Shown: positions 42,624 to 51,065 of the stretch, piece after piece
Layout of the letters: each line of letters opens with the position of its first letter
How positions within the stretch are numbered: position 1 is the stretch's first letter
Origin: Anaerolineae bacterium
Lineage (GTDB): Bacteria; Chloroflexota; Anaerolineae; Aggregatilineales; UBA2796
Assembly: GCA_019637615.1 (NCBI GenBank)
Contig: JAHBVJ010000002.1
Span: forward strand, 1-64,000
Direction: 5' to 3'
DNA: 64,000 nucleotides
Translations under genes and position numbers: made by a program
The notes under the pieces: model-generated
Told to the model about the DNA's origin: nothing
Database searches by the model: none
What the model saw: only the letters and a program-made list of their open reading frames with translations

Positions 42624-44696
42624 TTATGGGGTAATCTCTACCGCCGACGCCAAGACCCAGCCTTGAAGCCCCGTATTGTCGTCGCGTACGAACAGCCACG
42701 TCTTGTCATTGCTTTCATCGAGGATGAAGACCGATACACCTGCACCAATTTTGCCGAGCGCCGTTGTCCCGGCTGGTTCAGCCAGCAAGTCTTGGGCGGC
42801 GGTCAGTTTGCCCTGTTTCGCAGCAACCGTGGCGGCTAACGTTTTACGCAAACTGCGCACGACGATATTGTCAACGCACACATAGGTGTTAGGAGCCGCT
42901 TGGATGCCTACCGCGCCTGCGCTGAACGAGGTATCTGTAGCGGTATTGACCAACTCGCCATCGATGAACAGCCGCATCGTGATGTCTTGCATCTCAACAC
43001 GAACATCGTACCACTGCTTCGTCGTCACGCCTTTTTCGCTGGAGGGGAAATCCTTCTGTCCATTCGGCGTCCATTTCTGAAAAAATGTATTTTTCTTCAG
43101 CGCGTCCAGCCCGACGTAATAACTGCTCGGTTCAATATCGGGAGAAGGGCGTTCTTGCACGCGCAGCGCGATCTGCACGTTGCCCGCATTCGTATCGTAC
43201 TGGTCGAATTCGAAGATTTGCATACGGAAGCTAATGCCGTAATCCGACCAACCGCTAGAGCCAATAATATTGAACTGATTCCAGTCGCGTTCGCCCGTCG
43301 CAATACAGAAAACATGATTTTGCTTATTCGTCTTATCGACTTCGATGCTCCAACCGCCTGTTAACTGATCAAGATCGCTCACATCATCGGTTTCAAAGTC
43401 CTTCGCATACATCATCGACAAATAGGGCGGCGGTGGCGCGGGCGTCAAGGTGAGCGTTGCCGTAGGGATCGGCGTATGGGTCGGCGGCGGCGTATCAGTT
43501 GGTGTATTGGTGATGGTCGGCGTGCTGGTGGCAGTTGGCGTATCCGAAGGTGCCTGTGAAACCAACGGCAGTTTGCCAGTACTTGCCAGCAGCAGCAGAA
43601 CGATGCCAACGATCACGATCCCTGCCGCGCCAATCGTGAGCCACGGCGTACTAGGGGCGACGATGCGCATCTGTTGGCGCTCGATCTGATCCGTAGACAG
43701 CTTGATCGTAGCATCGCGCTCATGTCCGATGGCGTGCGGGAGTGGTTTAGCCCCCGATGGGAATGGCGTTTTCGGGGCAGGCACAACCAGCGGCGTGACC
43801 TTGCGCTTGGGGCGCAGCGTATCAAGCGGATCGTCAGACGGCATTTGACCGGAGGCCGCGATCTCAAAGGCGGCGGCGAACTGCTTGGTCGAGGCAAACC
43901 GATCCGCGCGGTCTTTCGACAACGCTTTATTGATCACATATTCCACGGATTCAGGGATGTCGTCGCAGCGTCCTCGCAGCGGTGGCGGCGGCGTATTCAG
44001 GTGGCTTGTCATCAGCGAAAAGGGGGTTTCACTGGTAAATGGCAGCGATCCGCTCAACATTTCATAGGTCATCACCGCCAAAGAATACTGATCGCTCCGC
44101 CCATCCAATGGCAAGCCTTGCCACTGTTCAGGGGACATATACGTAGGCGTCCCTACGGCAGAACCGGGGCGTGTGAGCGTCGTTTCGTCCACCACTTTGG
44201 CGATCCCGAAATCGGTCAGGATGGCATTGCCTTGCTCGTCCAGCAGCACATTTTGCGGCTTGATGTCGCGATGGATCACACCGTGTTGATGCGCGTAATC
44301 AAGCGCTTCGGCAAGGTCTTGCACGATCTTGCCAGCCCGTTCGAGCGATAAACGGCCCTGTTGCAACAGCGTGGAGAGTGTTCCGCCCGTGTGCAGTTCC
44401 ATGACGAGATAGAGATAGCCCTCATCTTCGCCATAATCGAACACCTTCAAAATGTGAGGGTGATTTAAGCGCGAGACAATTTCTGCTTCGCGACTAAAGC
44501 GTTTGGAAAATTCGAGAAATGTTTGTTCATTATGCCGCTGTTTAGCATCCGCCACGCTGGTTATTTTGATGGCGACTTCACGCTTGAAGGCTTCTTGCCG
44601 CGCGCGGTAAATGAAGGACATGCCGCCTGATCCGAGGTAGCCCGTGATTTCATATTTGCCTAGTTTCTTGCCAACTAAGCCTAAAACGTCTGCCAT
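42624..44696 (-). CDS. Transmembrane Ser/Thr protein kinase with extracellular LamG-like and SH3-like domains
   Basis: A 690-residue receptor-type kinase. The N-terminal Hanks domain (about 12-280) has the Gly loop LGSGGMSFIYRA, Lys 44, HRDIKPQNV (D144), DFG (D162) and an APE-like SPEQW. A basic juxtamembrane stretch leads to one transmembrane helix (about 348-370) and a Thr/Pro-rich stalk. An extracellular lectin/LamG or 3-keto-disaccharide-hydrolase-like jelly roll follows (about 430-615), and a terminal SH3-like domain (about 640-690). PASTA repeats, usual in wall-sensing kinases, are replaced by these domains. It probably senses a glycan or cell-wall ligand. No phosphatase is adjacent. 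Confidence 0.92.
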   Translation of the reverse strand: MADVLGLVGKKLGKYEITGYLGSGGMSFIYRARQEAFKREVAIKITSVADAKQRHNEQTFLEFSKRFSREAEIVSRLNHPHILKVFDYGEDEGYLYLVMELHTGGTLSTLLQQGRLSLERAGKIVQDLAEALDYAHQHGVIHRDIKPQNVLLDEQGNAILTDFGIAKVVDETTLTRPGSAVGTPTYMSPEQWQGLPLDGRSDQYSLAVMTYEMLSGSLPFTSETPFSLMTSHLNTPPPPLRGRCDDIPESVEYVINKALSKDRADRFASTKQFAAAFEIAASGQMPSDDPLDTLRPKRKVTPLVVPAPKTPFPSGAKPLPHAIGHERDATIKLSTDQIERQQMRIVAPSTPWLTIGAAGIVIVGIVLLLLASTGKLPLVSQAPSDTPTATSTPTITNTPTDTPPPTHTPIPTATLTLTPAPPPPYLSMMYAKDFETDDVSDLDQLTGGWSIEVDKTNKQNHVFCIATGERDWNQFNIIGSSGWSDYGISFRMQIFEFDQYDTNAGNVQIALRVQERPSPDIEPSSYYVGLDALKKNTFFQKWTPNGQKDFPSSEKGVTTKQWYDVRVEMQDITMRLFIDGELVNTATDTSFSAGAVGIQAAPNTYVCVDNIVVRSLRKTLAATVAAKQGKLTAAQDLLAEPAGTTALGKIGAGVSVFILDESNDKTWLFVRDDNTGLQGWVLASAVEITP

Positions 44697-44980
44697 ACAC
44701 CGCCTAGCCCCCTAATGCAGCAAAGACAACCGTAATGCTAAAGGACATTTTACATTCAGCATATTCTATTATATGTCCATGCGGCTGTTTTATTACATAA
44801 ACGATTCGTTGGGTTAGGGTCGAGGTTTATTGAGAAAGTACGTTTTCTCTGCTTACACTCTACGTCGCGTTGATGGCAATAGAGGCCTGTTCTGGCAAGT
44901 TTCGTTTTCATCAAAAATTGGGGATTGGCGCTGTCGGTTGTGTCCTACAATGATGAATGCTGTAGGAAAGGGGAACTACC

Positions 44981-45334
44981 ATGTCATCTCAATTTCTCAT
45001 GCTGCTGATGTTCACTATCCTTGGTGTCGTTTTCATTCTACAAGGGCTACCGGGGCTGCTTTCCGGTGAATTGTACTTACGCGGCAAGTATGGGCGCGCG
45101 ACACGTTACACAGGCAACAAAGCGGTCGCGATGGGTTTCGGGACGGTGGCATTTGGCCTTCTGATCATTCTGAATGGTCTGTTCCTCGGTCTGGGACAAA
45201 CCCTACCCAAATCGGCTACAGCGATGGCGGGTGTGATTATGGGTGTCGCGGTCTACGTGGTTTGTTGGGTGATTTCGTGGTTCGTCAGCGGCACGGCGAC
45301 GCGCGAACGTACTCGCTCGTGGTGGGGCTGGTAA
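44981..45334 (+). CDS. Small membrane protein with three TM helices
   Basis: A 117-residue protein with hydrophobic segments at about 4-30, 48-72 and 80-102, separated by Arg/Lys/Gly loops (LRGKYGRATRYTGNK). I do not recognise the family. AGGAAAGG about ten bases before ATG 44981 supports the start; the in-frame 44830 extension has no such site. It stands between the kinase (divergent) and a 54-codon gene (convergent). Confidence 0.7.
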   Translation: MSSQFLMLLMFTILGVVFILQGLPGLLSGELYLRGKYGRATRYTGNKAVAMGFGTVAFGLLIILNGLFLGLGQTLPKSATAMAGVIMGVAVYVVCWVISWFVSGTATRERTRSWWGW

Positions 45335-45419
45335 GCAGTCCAATCAACGCTAACGGGCGCGTTCCTCTCGGCTGATCGGACTTCGCAAAGGGCACAGCTA
45401 AGCTTGGCTTGTGCCCGAT

Positions 45420-45584
45420 TCACAGCCTGAATAACCGACGCGCACCGTTGATCACCGCATCCGCGATGTGTTTCAACCACTGCGCCAATTTGCCCTCATC
45501 AAACAAGCTCTTGACGATGCCACCCACGAAACGGGTGAGGACAGCCTCGGTCAACAGCCGGAAAAACAATGTTAAGCAACCCAT
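45420..45584 (-). CDS. Small cationic amphipathic protein (54 aa)
   Basis: A short gene missed by length filters. AGGAGAGG lies 8 bases before ATG 45584, one of the best ribosome sites in the window. The product begins MGCLTLFFRLL, continues TEAVLTRFVGGIVKS, and ends LAQWLKHIADAVINGARRLF. The second half can form an amphipathic cationic helix. After the stop there is a GGGCACA...TGTGCCC dyad (about 45391-45416) that may end the transcript. I know no family; small membrane-active peptide, toxin component or regulatory peptide are all possible. Confidence 0.5.
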   Translation of the reverse strand: MGCLTLFFRLLTEAVLTRFVGGIVKSLFDEGKLAQWLKHIADAVINGARRLFRL

Positions 45585-45683
45585 ACACTACACCTCTCCT
45601 CACTGTATAGCTGAGTATACGTGCTGACTCGGATAAAGTTTCGTACTATTGAGCATAGCATCAAGTCGCGAAAGGTCATCGTC

Positions 45684-46394
45684 GTGTCGTCTACGCTGCC
45701 CAACTATCCCGTGCCGTTCATCGCCAACGTCGTGCTGTCGTCCTCGATCTTTTTCGGTTGGCCTCACCGCTCTCTGATTTACGACTCAACATTTCTGCTC
45801 AACACACATCACCCGCGCCCATTGCTGACAGGGCTTGAGCATCTGCCCGACGGCGCGAGTGTACTGATCGCCAATCACTATCAACGCCCCGGCTTGTGGA
45901 TCGGCTGGATCGGCGCGATGCTGGCGGTCGGCTTGCACTCACGTAACCACGTCGATCCGCCACTGCGTATGATTTCGACCGATGAGCAGCGTTTCCGGTG
46001 GCGTGGGCAATGGCGTACTGTGCCGTTTTCGCGCTGGTTTTTGAGGAGAGTCGCCCGCTTCTGGGGCATGATCCCGATGCCCGCCGACGACGCCGACACC
46101 AGCGGACGTGGTGGAGCGCTCCGTCAAGCCCTGCGCTATTTGCAGCAGGGTCAAAGCATCCTCATTTTCCCTGAAGGCGAAGTTGGTACAGCCTTTCAGA
46201 TGACGGATGCCTTGCCCGGTACAGGCACATTTTTGGGACTGGCTACCCGTTACGCACCGATCTTGCCTGTGCGGTTCTGGGAAGACGGCGATCAACTGCG
46301 CGGGCATATCGGATCGCCCCTCAGTTTCAGTAGTCGTGACGATGCAGGGCTGCGTGCGGAGGCGATGACGGCAATTCAGAGCGTTCGTCCGTAA
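45684..46394 (+). CDS. PlsC-like lysophospholipid acyltransferase
   Basis: A 236-residue acyltransferase related to 1-acylglycerol-3-phosphate acyltransferases. ANHYQRPG carries the catalytic His in a variant of NHx4D (the Asp is replaced in this reading), and FPEGEVG is the glycerol-phosphate-binding motif. A hydrophobic N-terminal region would place it at the membrane. AAAGG eight bases before GTG 45684 makes this start better than GTG 45621. The missing Asp of the HX4D box is odd and may mean a different acceptor. Confidence 0.8.
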   Translation: MSSTLPNYPVPFIANVVLSSSIFFGWPHRSLIYDSTFLLNTHHPRPLLTGLEHLPDGASVLIANHYQRPGLWIGWIGAMLAVGLHSRNHVDPPLRMISTDEQRFRWRGQWRTVPFSRWFLRRVARFWGMIPMPADDADTSGRGGALRQALRYLQQGQSILIFPEGEVGTAFQMTDALPGTGTFLGLATRYAPILPVRFWEDGDQLRGHIGSPLSFSSRDDAGLRAEAMTAIQSVRP

Positions 46395-46500
46395 AATCTT
46401 GGCGTTTTCCCAGTTCCAACTGGACGATGCGCCGAAATTGGTGTATAAGCGATCTCGGATTGGAAACGTTCTCAACTGATCCTCAACCGATTAATGAAAT

Positions 46501-48345
46501 GTGGAGTCAATTCTCCCTATGGGCATGAACCCCGCCGCCACCGAGTCCGGGAAGGGCTTCGACTGGGAAGTTACCAAACGTCTCGCCAGCTACCTGACGC
46601 CCTATAAACGCCGCTTACTGGTGGCGGTCGGCGCGATGTTGTTCACCGTTTCCGCGTCGATCATCGGCCCGCGCCTGATCGGGCTGGCAGTCGAAAGCGG
46701 CGTGCAGCAAGGCGATGTCTCCATGATCGGGCTGGCGGTGTTCGGCTACCTGCTTGGCGAAACGTTAGGCTTGCTCGGCTTCCGCATCCAGATTCACAAC
46801 ATGTCTTACGCGGGACAGCGCGTGATCCAGAAATTGCGCGATGAGCTGTTCAGTCGCATCCAATATTTTTCGATGTCGTTCTTCTCCACCTACGAGACAG
46901 GCCGCATCATCGCCCGCGTGATCGGGGATGTGAACGTGCTGCGCGAAACGCTGACATGGGCAGTCGTCGGCACCATGCGCGACATGCTGATCCTCGTCGG
47001 CGTACTGTTCAGCATGATTCTACTCAGCCTGCCGATGACTGCCGTGATGGTCGTTGTGATGATCGTGCTGCTGGTCATCGCCAACCTGTGGCGCATCTAC
47101 GCCCGCGATGCCTACAACGCCACCCGCGAATCGAACGCCAAAGTCAATGCTGAACTGTCCGAAGCCTTCAACGGCGTCCGCGTCACTCAGAGTTTTGCCC
47201 GCGAACCATACAACTATCGGCGCTTCACGCAGACGCTCAACAAGGACGTGCGCGACACCAACATGAAGACCGCCCTGATCGCGGCGCTATTCTTCCCCAG
47301 CATCGAACTGATCGGCGGCGCGGCGATTGGATCGCTGATTATCGTAGGCGGCACGTTAGCCATACAGGGGCAGCTTTCCGTCGCGACGCTCGTCACCTTT
47401 GTGCTGTATATCGATCAAATCTTCTTCCCGATCCGCATGTTGGCACAACGCTACAACATGTTCCAAGCGGTGATGGCAGCGGGCGACAAGATTTTCACCT
47501 TGATGGACACACCGATTGAGATCAAAGACGCGCCCGACGCTGTCGAAATGCCCTCCGTACAAGGACATGTGAAATTCGATCATGTCAATTTCGGATACGC
47601 CAACCGCGAAGACGCCGTCGAGGAAACGCTCGTCCTACGCGACATCAACTTGGATGTGGCAGCGGGTACCTCGGTCGCCTTCGTGGGTCATACGGGCGCG
47701 GGCAAAAGCAGCATGATCAAACTGCTTACCCGTTTTTACGATGTGACGGGTGGCAGCCTGACCGTCGATGGCTACGACCTCCGCGCCGTGACGCAAGCCA
47801 GCCTGCGCCGTCAGATCGGTGTTGTGCTGCAAGAAACGCACCTATTCGCGGGCACGGTGATGGACAACATCCGTTACGGGCAGTTGGAAGCCAGCGACGA
47901 GGCCGTGATCGAAGCCGCCACAGCGGTCGGCGCGCATGACTTCATCAGCCGCTTGGAGCAAGGCTACCAGACCGAGATCAAGGAAGGCGGCGCGCTGCTT
48001 TCGGCAGGGCAGAAGCAGTTGCTATCGTTTGCCCGCGCCCTGCTCGCCGATCCGCGCGTGCTGATTCTCGATGAAGCCACCAGCAGCATCGATACGCAAA
48101 CTGAAAAAATCATTCAAGACGCCCTCAAACGTCTGCTCAAAGGCCGCACCAGCTTCGTGATCGCCCACCGCCTGAGCACCATCACCAGTTCCGATTGCAT
48201 CGTCGTGATGGAGCACGGACGCATCATCGAGCAAGGCACGCATCAAGAACTTTTGGCGCGCGGCGGCGTCTACCATAATCTGTATTCGATGGCCTACGCC
48301 CGCCCCTTGACGGGACAGCTAGGCGAACCCTCAGCCGTGAAATGA
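46501..48345 (+). CDS. ABC exporter (fused permease-ATPase, MsbA-like)
   Basis: A half-transporter of 614 residues with six transmembrane helices in the first ~320 residues and a C-terminal ATPase domain. The ATPase has Walker A GHTGAGKSS, a Q-loop VVLQETHLF, signature LSAGQKQ, Walker B VLILDEATSSID and a switch His in IAHRLST. LSAGQ in place of LSGGQ is common in multidrug and lipid exporters of this type. It would homodimerise. Start uncertain: GTG 46501 or ATGs at 46519/46525, with GGAG at 46503. It is followed after 13 bases by a PHP phosphatase, so the two may share a transcript; the exported substrate is unknown. Confidence 0.93.
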   Translation: MESILPMGMNPAATESGKGFDWEVTKRLASYLTPYKRRLLVAVGAMLFTVSASIIGPRLIGLAVESGVQQGDVSMIGLAVFGYLLGETLGLLGFRIQIHNMSYAGQRVIQKLRDELFSRIQYFSMSFFSTYETGRIIARVIGDVNVLRETLTWAVVGTMRDMLILVGVLFSMILLSLPMTAVMVVVMIVLLVIANLWRIYARDAYNATRESNAKVNAELSEAFNGVRVTQSFAREPYNYRRFTQTLNKDVRDTNMKTALIAALFFPSIELIGGAAIGSLIIVGGTLAIQGQLSVATLVTFVLYIDQIFFPIRMLAQRYNMFQAVMAAGDKIFTLMDTPIEIKDAPDAVEMPSVQGHVKFDHVNFGYANREDAVEETLVLRDINLDVAAGTSVAFVGHTGAGKSSMIKLLTRFYDVTGGSLTVDGYDLRAVTQASLRRQIGVVLQETHLFAGTVMDNIRYGQLEASDEAVIEAATAVGAHDFISRLEQGYQTEIKEGGALLSAGQKQLLSFARALLADPRVLILDEATSSIDTQTEKIIQDALKRLLKGRTSFVIAHRLSTITSSDCIVVMEHGRIIEQGTHQELLARGGVYHNLYSMAYARPLTGQLGEPSAVK

Positions 48346-48358
48346 GAAATAACCCGAC

Positions 48359-49168
48359 ATGACCTCAACGATCCCCTTTGATTATCACATGCACAGCAAC
48401 TATAGCTGTGATTGCCGCGTGACCATGCAGCAAATGTGCCGCGAGGCCGTCCGCAAAGGCATCCCGGAGATCGCCTTTACGGAGCATTTCAACCGTCACC
48501 GTGACGACATCTGCTTTGAACACTACGATCCCGATGCCTTCTTCAAGGGGCTTGCCGAGGTGAACGCCGAATTCAACCCGCAGGGCTTGGTCATCAAGGC
48601 GGGTATTGAAGTTGGCGAGATGCACTTATATCGTGCCGAAGTCGATGCCGTCCTGAACAACTATCCTTACGATGTCGTGCTCGGCAGTATGCACTGGAAT
48701 CACGGCGAGAGCATCTTCAGCATGAAATATTTCGAGAAGCGCGAGCCGAAAGCCGCCGCGCGCGAATATTTCGAGGAAATGCTGGAAATGGTCGAGGCGG
48801 GCGGCTTCGATGTGCTCAGTCACATCGACGTGATCAAGCGTTACGCGTTCCAAGTCTACGGGCGGTTCGCGCTGGCTGAATACGAAGCATTCGTGCGGCC
48901 TGTGTTGGCGGCGTGCGTCAAACAGGGCATCATCCCGGAGATCAACACCAGCGCGCTGCGGATGCATGTCGCGCAGACACATCCCACCATCGAGGCGCTG
49001 CACTGGTACCGCGAACTCGGCGGGACATCGATCTCCATCGGCAGCGACAGCCACAACCCGACGCAGCTTGGCACGGGGCTGGACATTGCCTTGAGCATGG
49101 CGCATGAGGCGGGGTTGCAGCTTGCCCGCTTCTCGCAGCGCCACATCATCGAGAGCATTACCGCCTAG
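48359..49168 (+). CDS. PHP-domain histidinol-phosphatase family protein
   Basis: A 269-residue PHP-fold hydrolase. The N-terminal metal motif DYHMHSNYSCD gives H10 and H12. EIAFTEHFNRH, IKAGIEVGEMHLY, LGSMHWNH, LSHIDVIKRY and ISIGSDSHNP supply the remaining His/Asp/Glu ligands of the three-metal centre. The family (HisK/HisJ) dephosphorylates histidinol phosphate in histidine synthesis. No other his genes are nearby, so a different phosphoester is possible. Likely co-transcribed with the ABC exporter. Confidence 0.9.
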   Translation: MTSTIPFDYHMHSNYSCDCRVTMQQMCREAVRKGIPEIAFTEHFNRHRDDICFEHYDPDAFFKGLAEVNAEFNPQGLVIKAGIEVGEMHLYRAEVDAVLNNYPYDVVLGSMHWNHGESIFSMKYFEKREPKAAAREYFEEMLEMVEAGGFDVLSHIDVIKRYAFQVYGRFALAEYEAFVRPVLAACVKQGIIPEINTSALRMHVAQTHPTIEALHWYRELGGTSISIGSDSHNPTQLGTGLDIALSMAHEAGLQLARFSQRHIIESITA

Positions 49169-49232
49169 CACATTTCAATCTGCCCTCAAACGCGCTATGC
49201 TAGTATCAAATCACACGCGTTGGGGGCAATTC

Positions 49233-50138
49233 ATGAAGCTCTGGTCAAATTACCACGTCGCGCACAGCGTCACCGAGGCGCTCACCCTGCTCGGCAATTA
49301 CGGCGGACAAGCGCAAATCATCGCAGGCGGCACCGATCTCCTGATCGATTTGCAGCAGGGCAACCATGAGCCGAAAACTGCTCTGATCGATATCACCAAA
49401 GTGCCGGAAATGGCACTGATCGAGCAAGACGGCGATACGCTGATCATCGGCGCAGGCGTGACGCACAGCAGCATCGTCGCCACGCCGATTATTCAAGAAC
49501 GTGCAACGTGTCTAGTGGAAAGTTGCGGCGTCGTTGGCGGGCCACAGGTGCGTAATGTGGCGACTTTGGGCGGCAATGTCGCGCACGCCATGCCTGCCGC
49601 TGATGGCACGTTGTCGCTCGTCGCGCTGGATGCCGAAGCCGAGGTCGCCAGCCCTGACGGACGCCATTGGTATCCGATCCAGCAGGTATTCGTCGGCCCC
49701 GGCAAATCGGTCATCGACCCTTCACGCCAAGTCTTGACGCGTTTCCGGCTCAAGTTGACAGGTACGCACGCTGGCTCGGCCTTCCATCGGATCATGCGCC
49801 CGCAAGGGGTGGCGCTGCCTATCCTCGGTTGTGCTGTCAGTGTAGCGTTGGATGATGACGAACGCTTTCAAACCGTCGGCATTTGTCTCGGCCCGATCGG
49901 CCCCACGCCCGCCCGCGCCGTTGAGCTAGAAACCCGTCTGATCGGGCGCACGGCTGATCCGTCGGTAATTGCCGAAATTGCCGATTACGGGCGTCAGGCG
50001 CTGCACCCGCGTACCAGCAAATACCGTGCCACCGCCGAATACCGCGTCGAGATGATCGAACTGCTGCTGCGCCAATCGCTCACGGCGGCGGTCAACCGCG
50101 CACAAGGCATCACGACGGAACCCTTTAGCGCCGAGTGA
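49233..50138 (+). CDS. FAD-binding subunit of the xanthine dehydrogenase/CO dehydrogenase family (CoxM-like)
   Basis: A 301-residue flavoprotein subunit. The FAD-binding motifs QIIAGGTDLLIDLQ and VRNVATLGGNVAHA (typical AGGT and TIGGN boxes) and a C-terminal domain with KYRATAEYRVEMI match CoxM/XdhB subunits. These normally work in a complex with a molybdopterin large subunit (CoxL) and a 2Fe-2S small subunit (CoxS), neither of which is within the window. It follows the PHP phosphatase after 64 bases and precedes a phosphoesterase by 13. Either the partners are encoded elsewhere or the protein acts alone. Confidence 0.9.
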   Translation: MKLWSNYHVAHSVTEALTLLGNYGGQAQIIAGGTDLLIDLQQGNHEPKTALIDITKVPEMALIEQDGDTLIIGAGVTHSSIVATPIIQERATCLVESCGVVGGPQVRNVATLGGNVAHAMPAADGTLSLVALDAEAEVASPDGRHWYPIQQVFVGPGKSVIDPSRQVLTRFRLKLTGTHAGSAFHRIMRPQGVALPILGCAVSVALDDDERFQTVGICLGPIGPTPARAVELETRLIGRTADPSVIAEIADYGRQALHPRTSKYRATAEYRVEMIELLLRQSLTAAVNRAQGITTEPFSAE

Positions 50139-50151
50139 TGGATTAGTCATC

Positions 50152-50895
50152 ATGCGCATCGCGATCCTCTCCGACATTCACGGCAATCTCGTCGCGCTAG
50201 AAGCAGTTCTGCGCGATATGCACGCGATGTTGCCTGACGCCATCGTGTGCTTGGGCGATGTCGGCGCGGATGGCCCCGATCCGCGCGGTGTGATCGCAAT
50301 GTTGCGCACGCTCAACGCCAGTTTTGTGATGGGCAACGCCGATGAACAGCTTCTCGATCCTACGCTTGCGCCGCCCGTCACCCCCAACGATGACACGCCC
50401 AAATTTCAGGCCATGTGGGAGTGGGGATCCGCGCAACTGAACGACGCAGATCGCTCTTTCGTCCGCGCCTTTCAGCCTACCATCTCGATCCCGCTGGATA
50501 CTGACTTCACAATGTTGTGTTATCACGGATCGCCGCGCTCGAACGTCGAAGCCATCCGCGTGACTACCCCCGATGAGGTGCTTGACCCGTATTTTGGCGG
50601 GCAATCCGCGCGGATCATGGTGGGCGGGCACACGCACCAAGCCTTCTTCCGCCGTCATCGCCATCGTTGGGTGATCAATCCGGGCAGCGTCGGCTTACCC
50701 TTCGAGTGGAACCCGCAGCGCAACCAGATGATCAATCCAGCGCGGGCAGAATACGCCATCCTGACGTGGCAAGCAGGGCAATGGAACGTCGATCTGCGCG
50801 CTGTATCCTTCGATCTCGCCGCCTTTGCCCACAGCGTTCGCCAATCCGGCCTCCCCTATGCCGATTGGTTCCTCGCGGATTGGCAGATGGACTAA
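50152..50895 (+). CDS. Calcineurin-like metallophosphoesterase (YfcE/MJ0936-like)
   Basis: A 247-residue phosphoesterase with all five metal motifs: AILSDIHGNLVALE, VCLGDVGADGPDP, VMGNADE, YHGSP and VGGHTHQAFF. A binuclear metal centre hydrolyses phosphodiesters or phosphomonoesters; the group has many substrates. It is the last gene of a four-gene run with short gaps. A related but shorter paralogue lies at 62973-63620. Confidence 0.9.
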   Translation: MRIAILSDIHGNLVALEAVLRDMHAMLPDAIVCLGDVGADGPDPRGVIAMLRTLNASFVMGNADEQLLDPTLAPPVTPNDDTPKFQAMWEWGSAQLNDADRSFVRAFQPTISIPLDTDFTMLCYHGSPRSNVEAIRVTTPDEVLDPYFGGQSARIMVGGHTHQAFFRRHRHRWVINPGSVGLPFEWNPQRNQMINPARAEYAILTWQAGQWNVDLRAVSFDLAAFAHSVRQSGLPYADWFLADWQMD

Positions 50896-51065
50896 CCGCC
50901 AGCCAACATCAACCACACCACCTTGTAGATCATGGCTCGGCATTCTTTACATGATCCATGTAGAATTGTTTAGAATTTGGAAAGCGTTGTGAGATGTAGA
51001 CAAATCATCTATGGTGCGAATGCGTATTGTGGTATGCTTGTGAAACTTGGAACGAGGAGGATGCT

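Noticed and set aside
45409..45627. 72-codon plus-strand ORF opposite the 54-aa gene
   Set aside because: The minus-strand frame has the far better ribosome site and a coherent sequence; this frame looks like its shadow.
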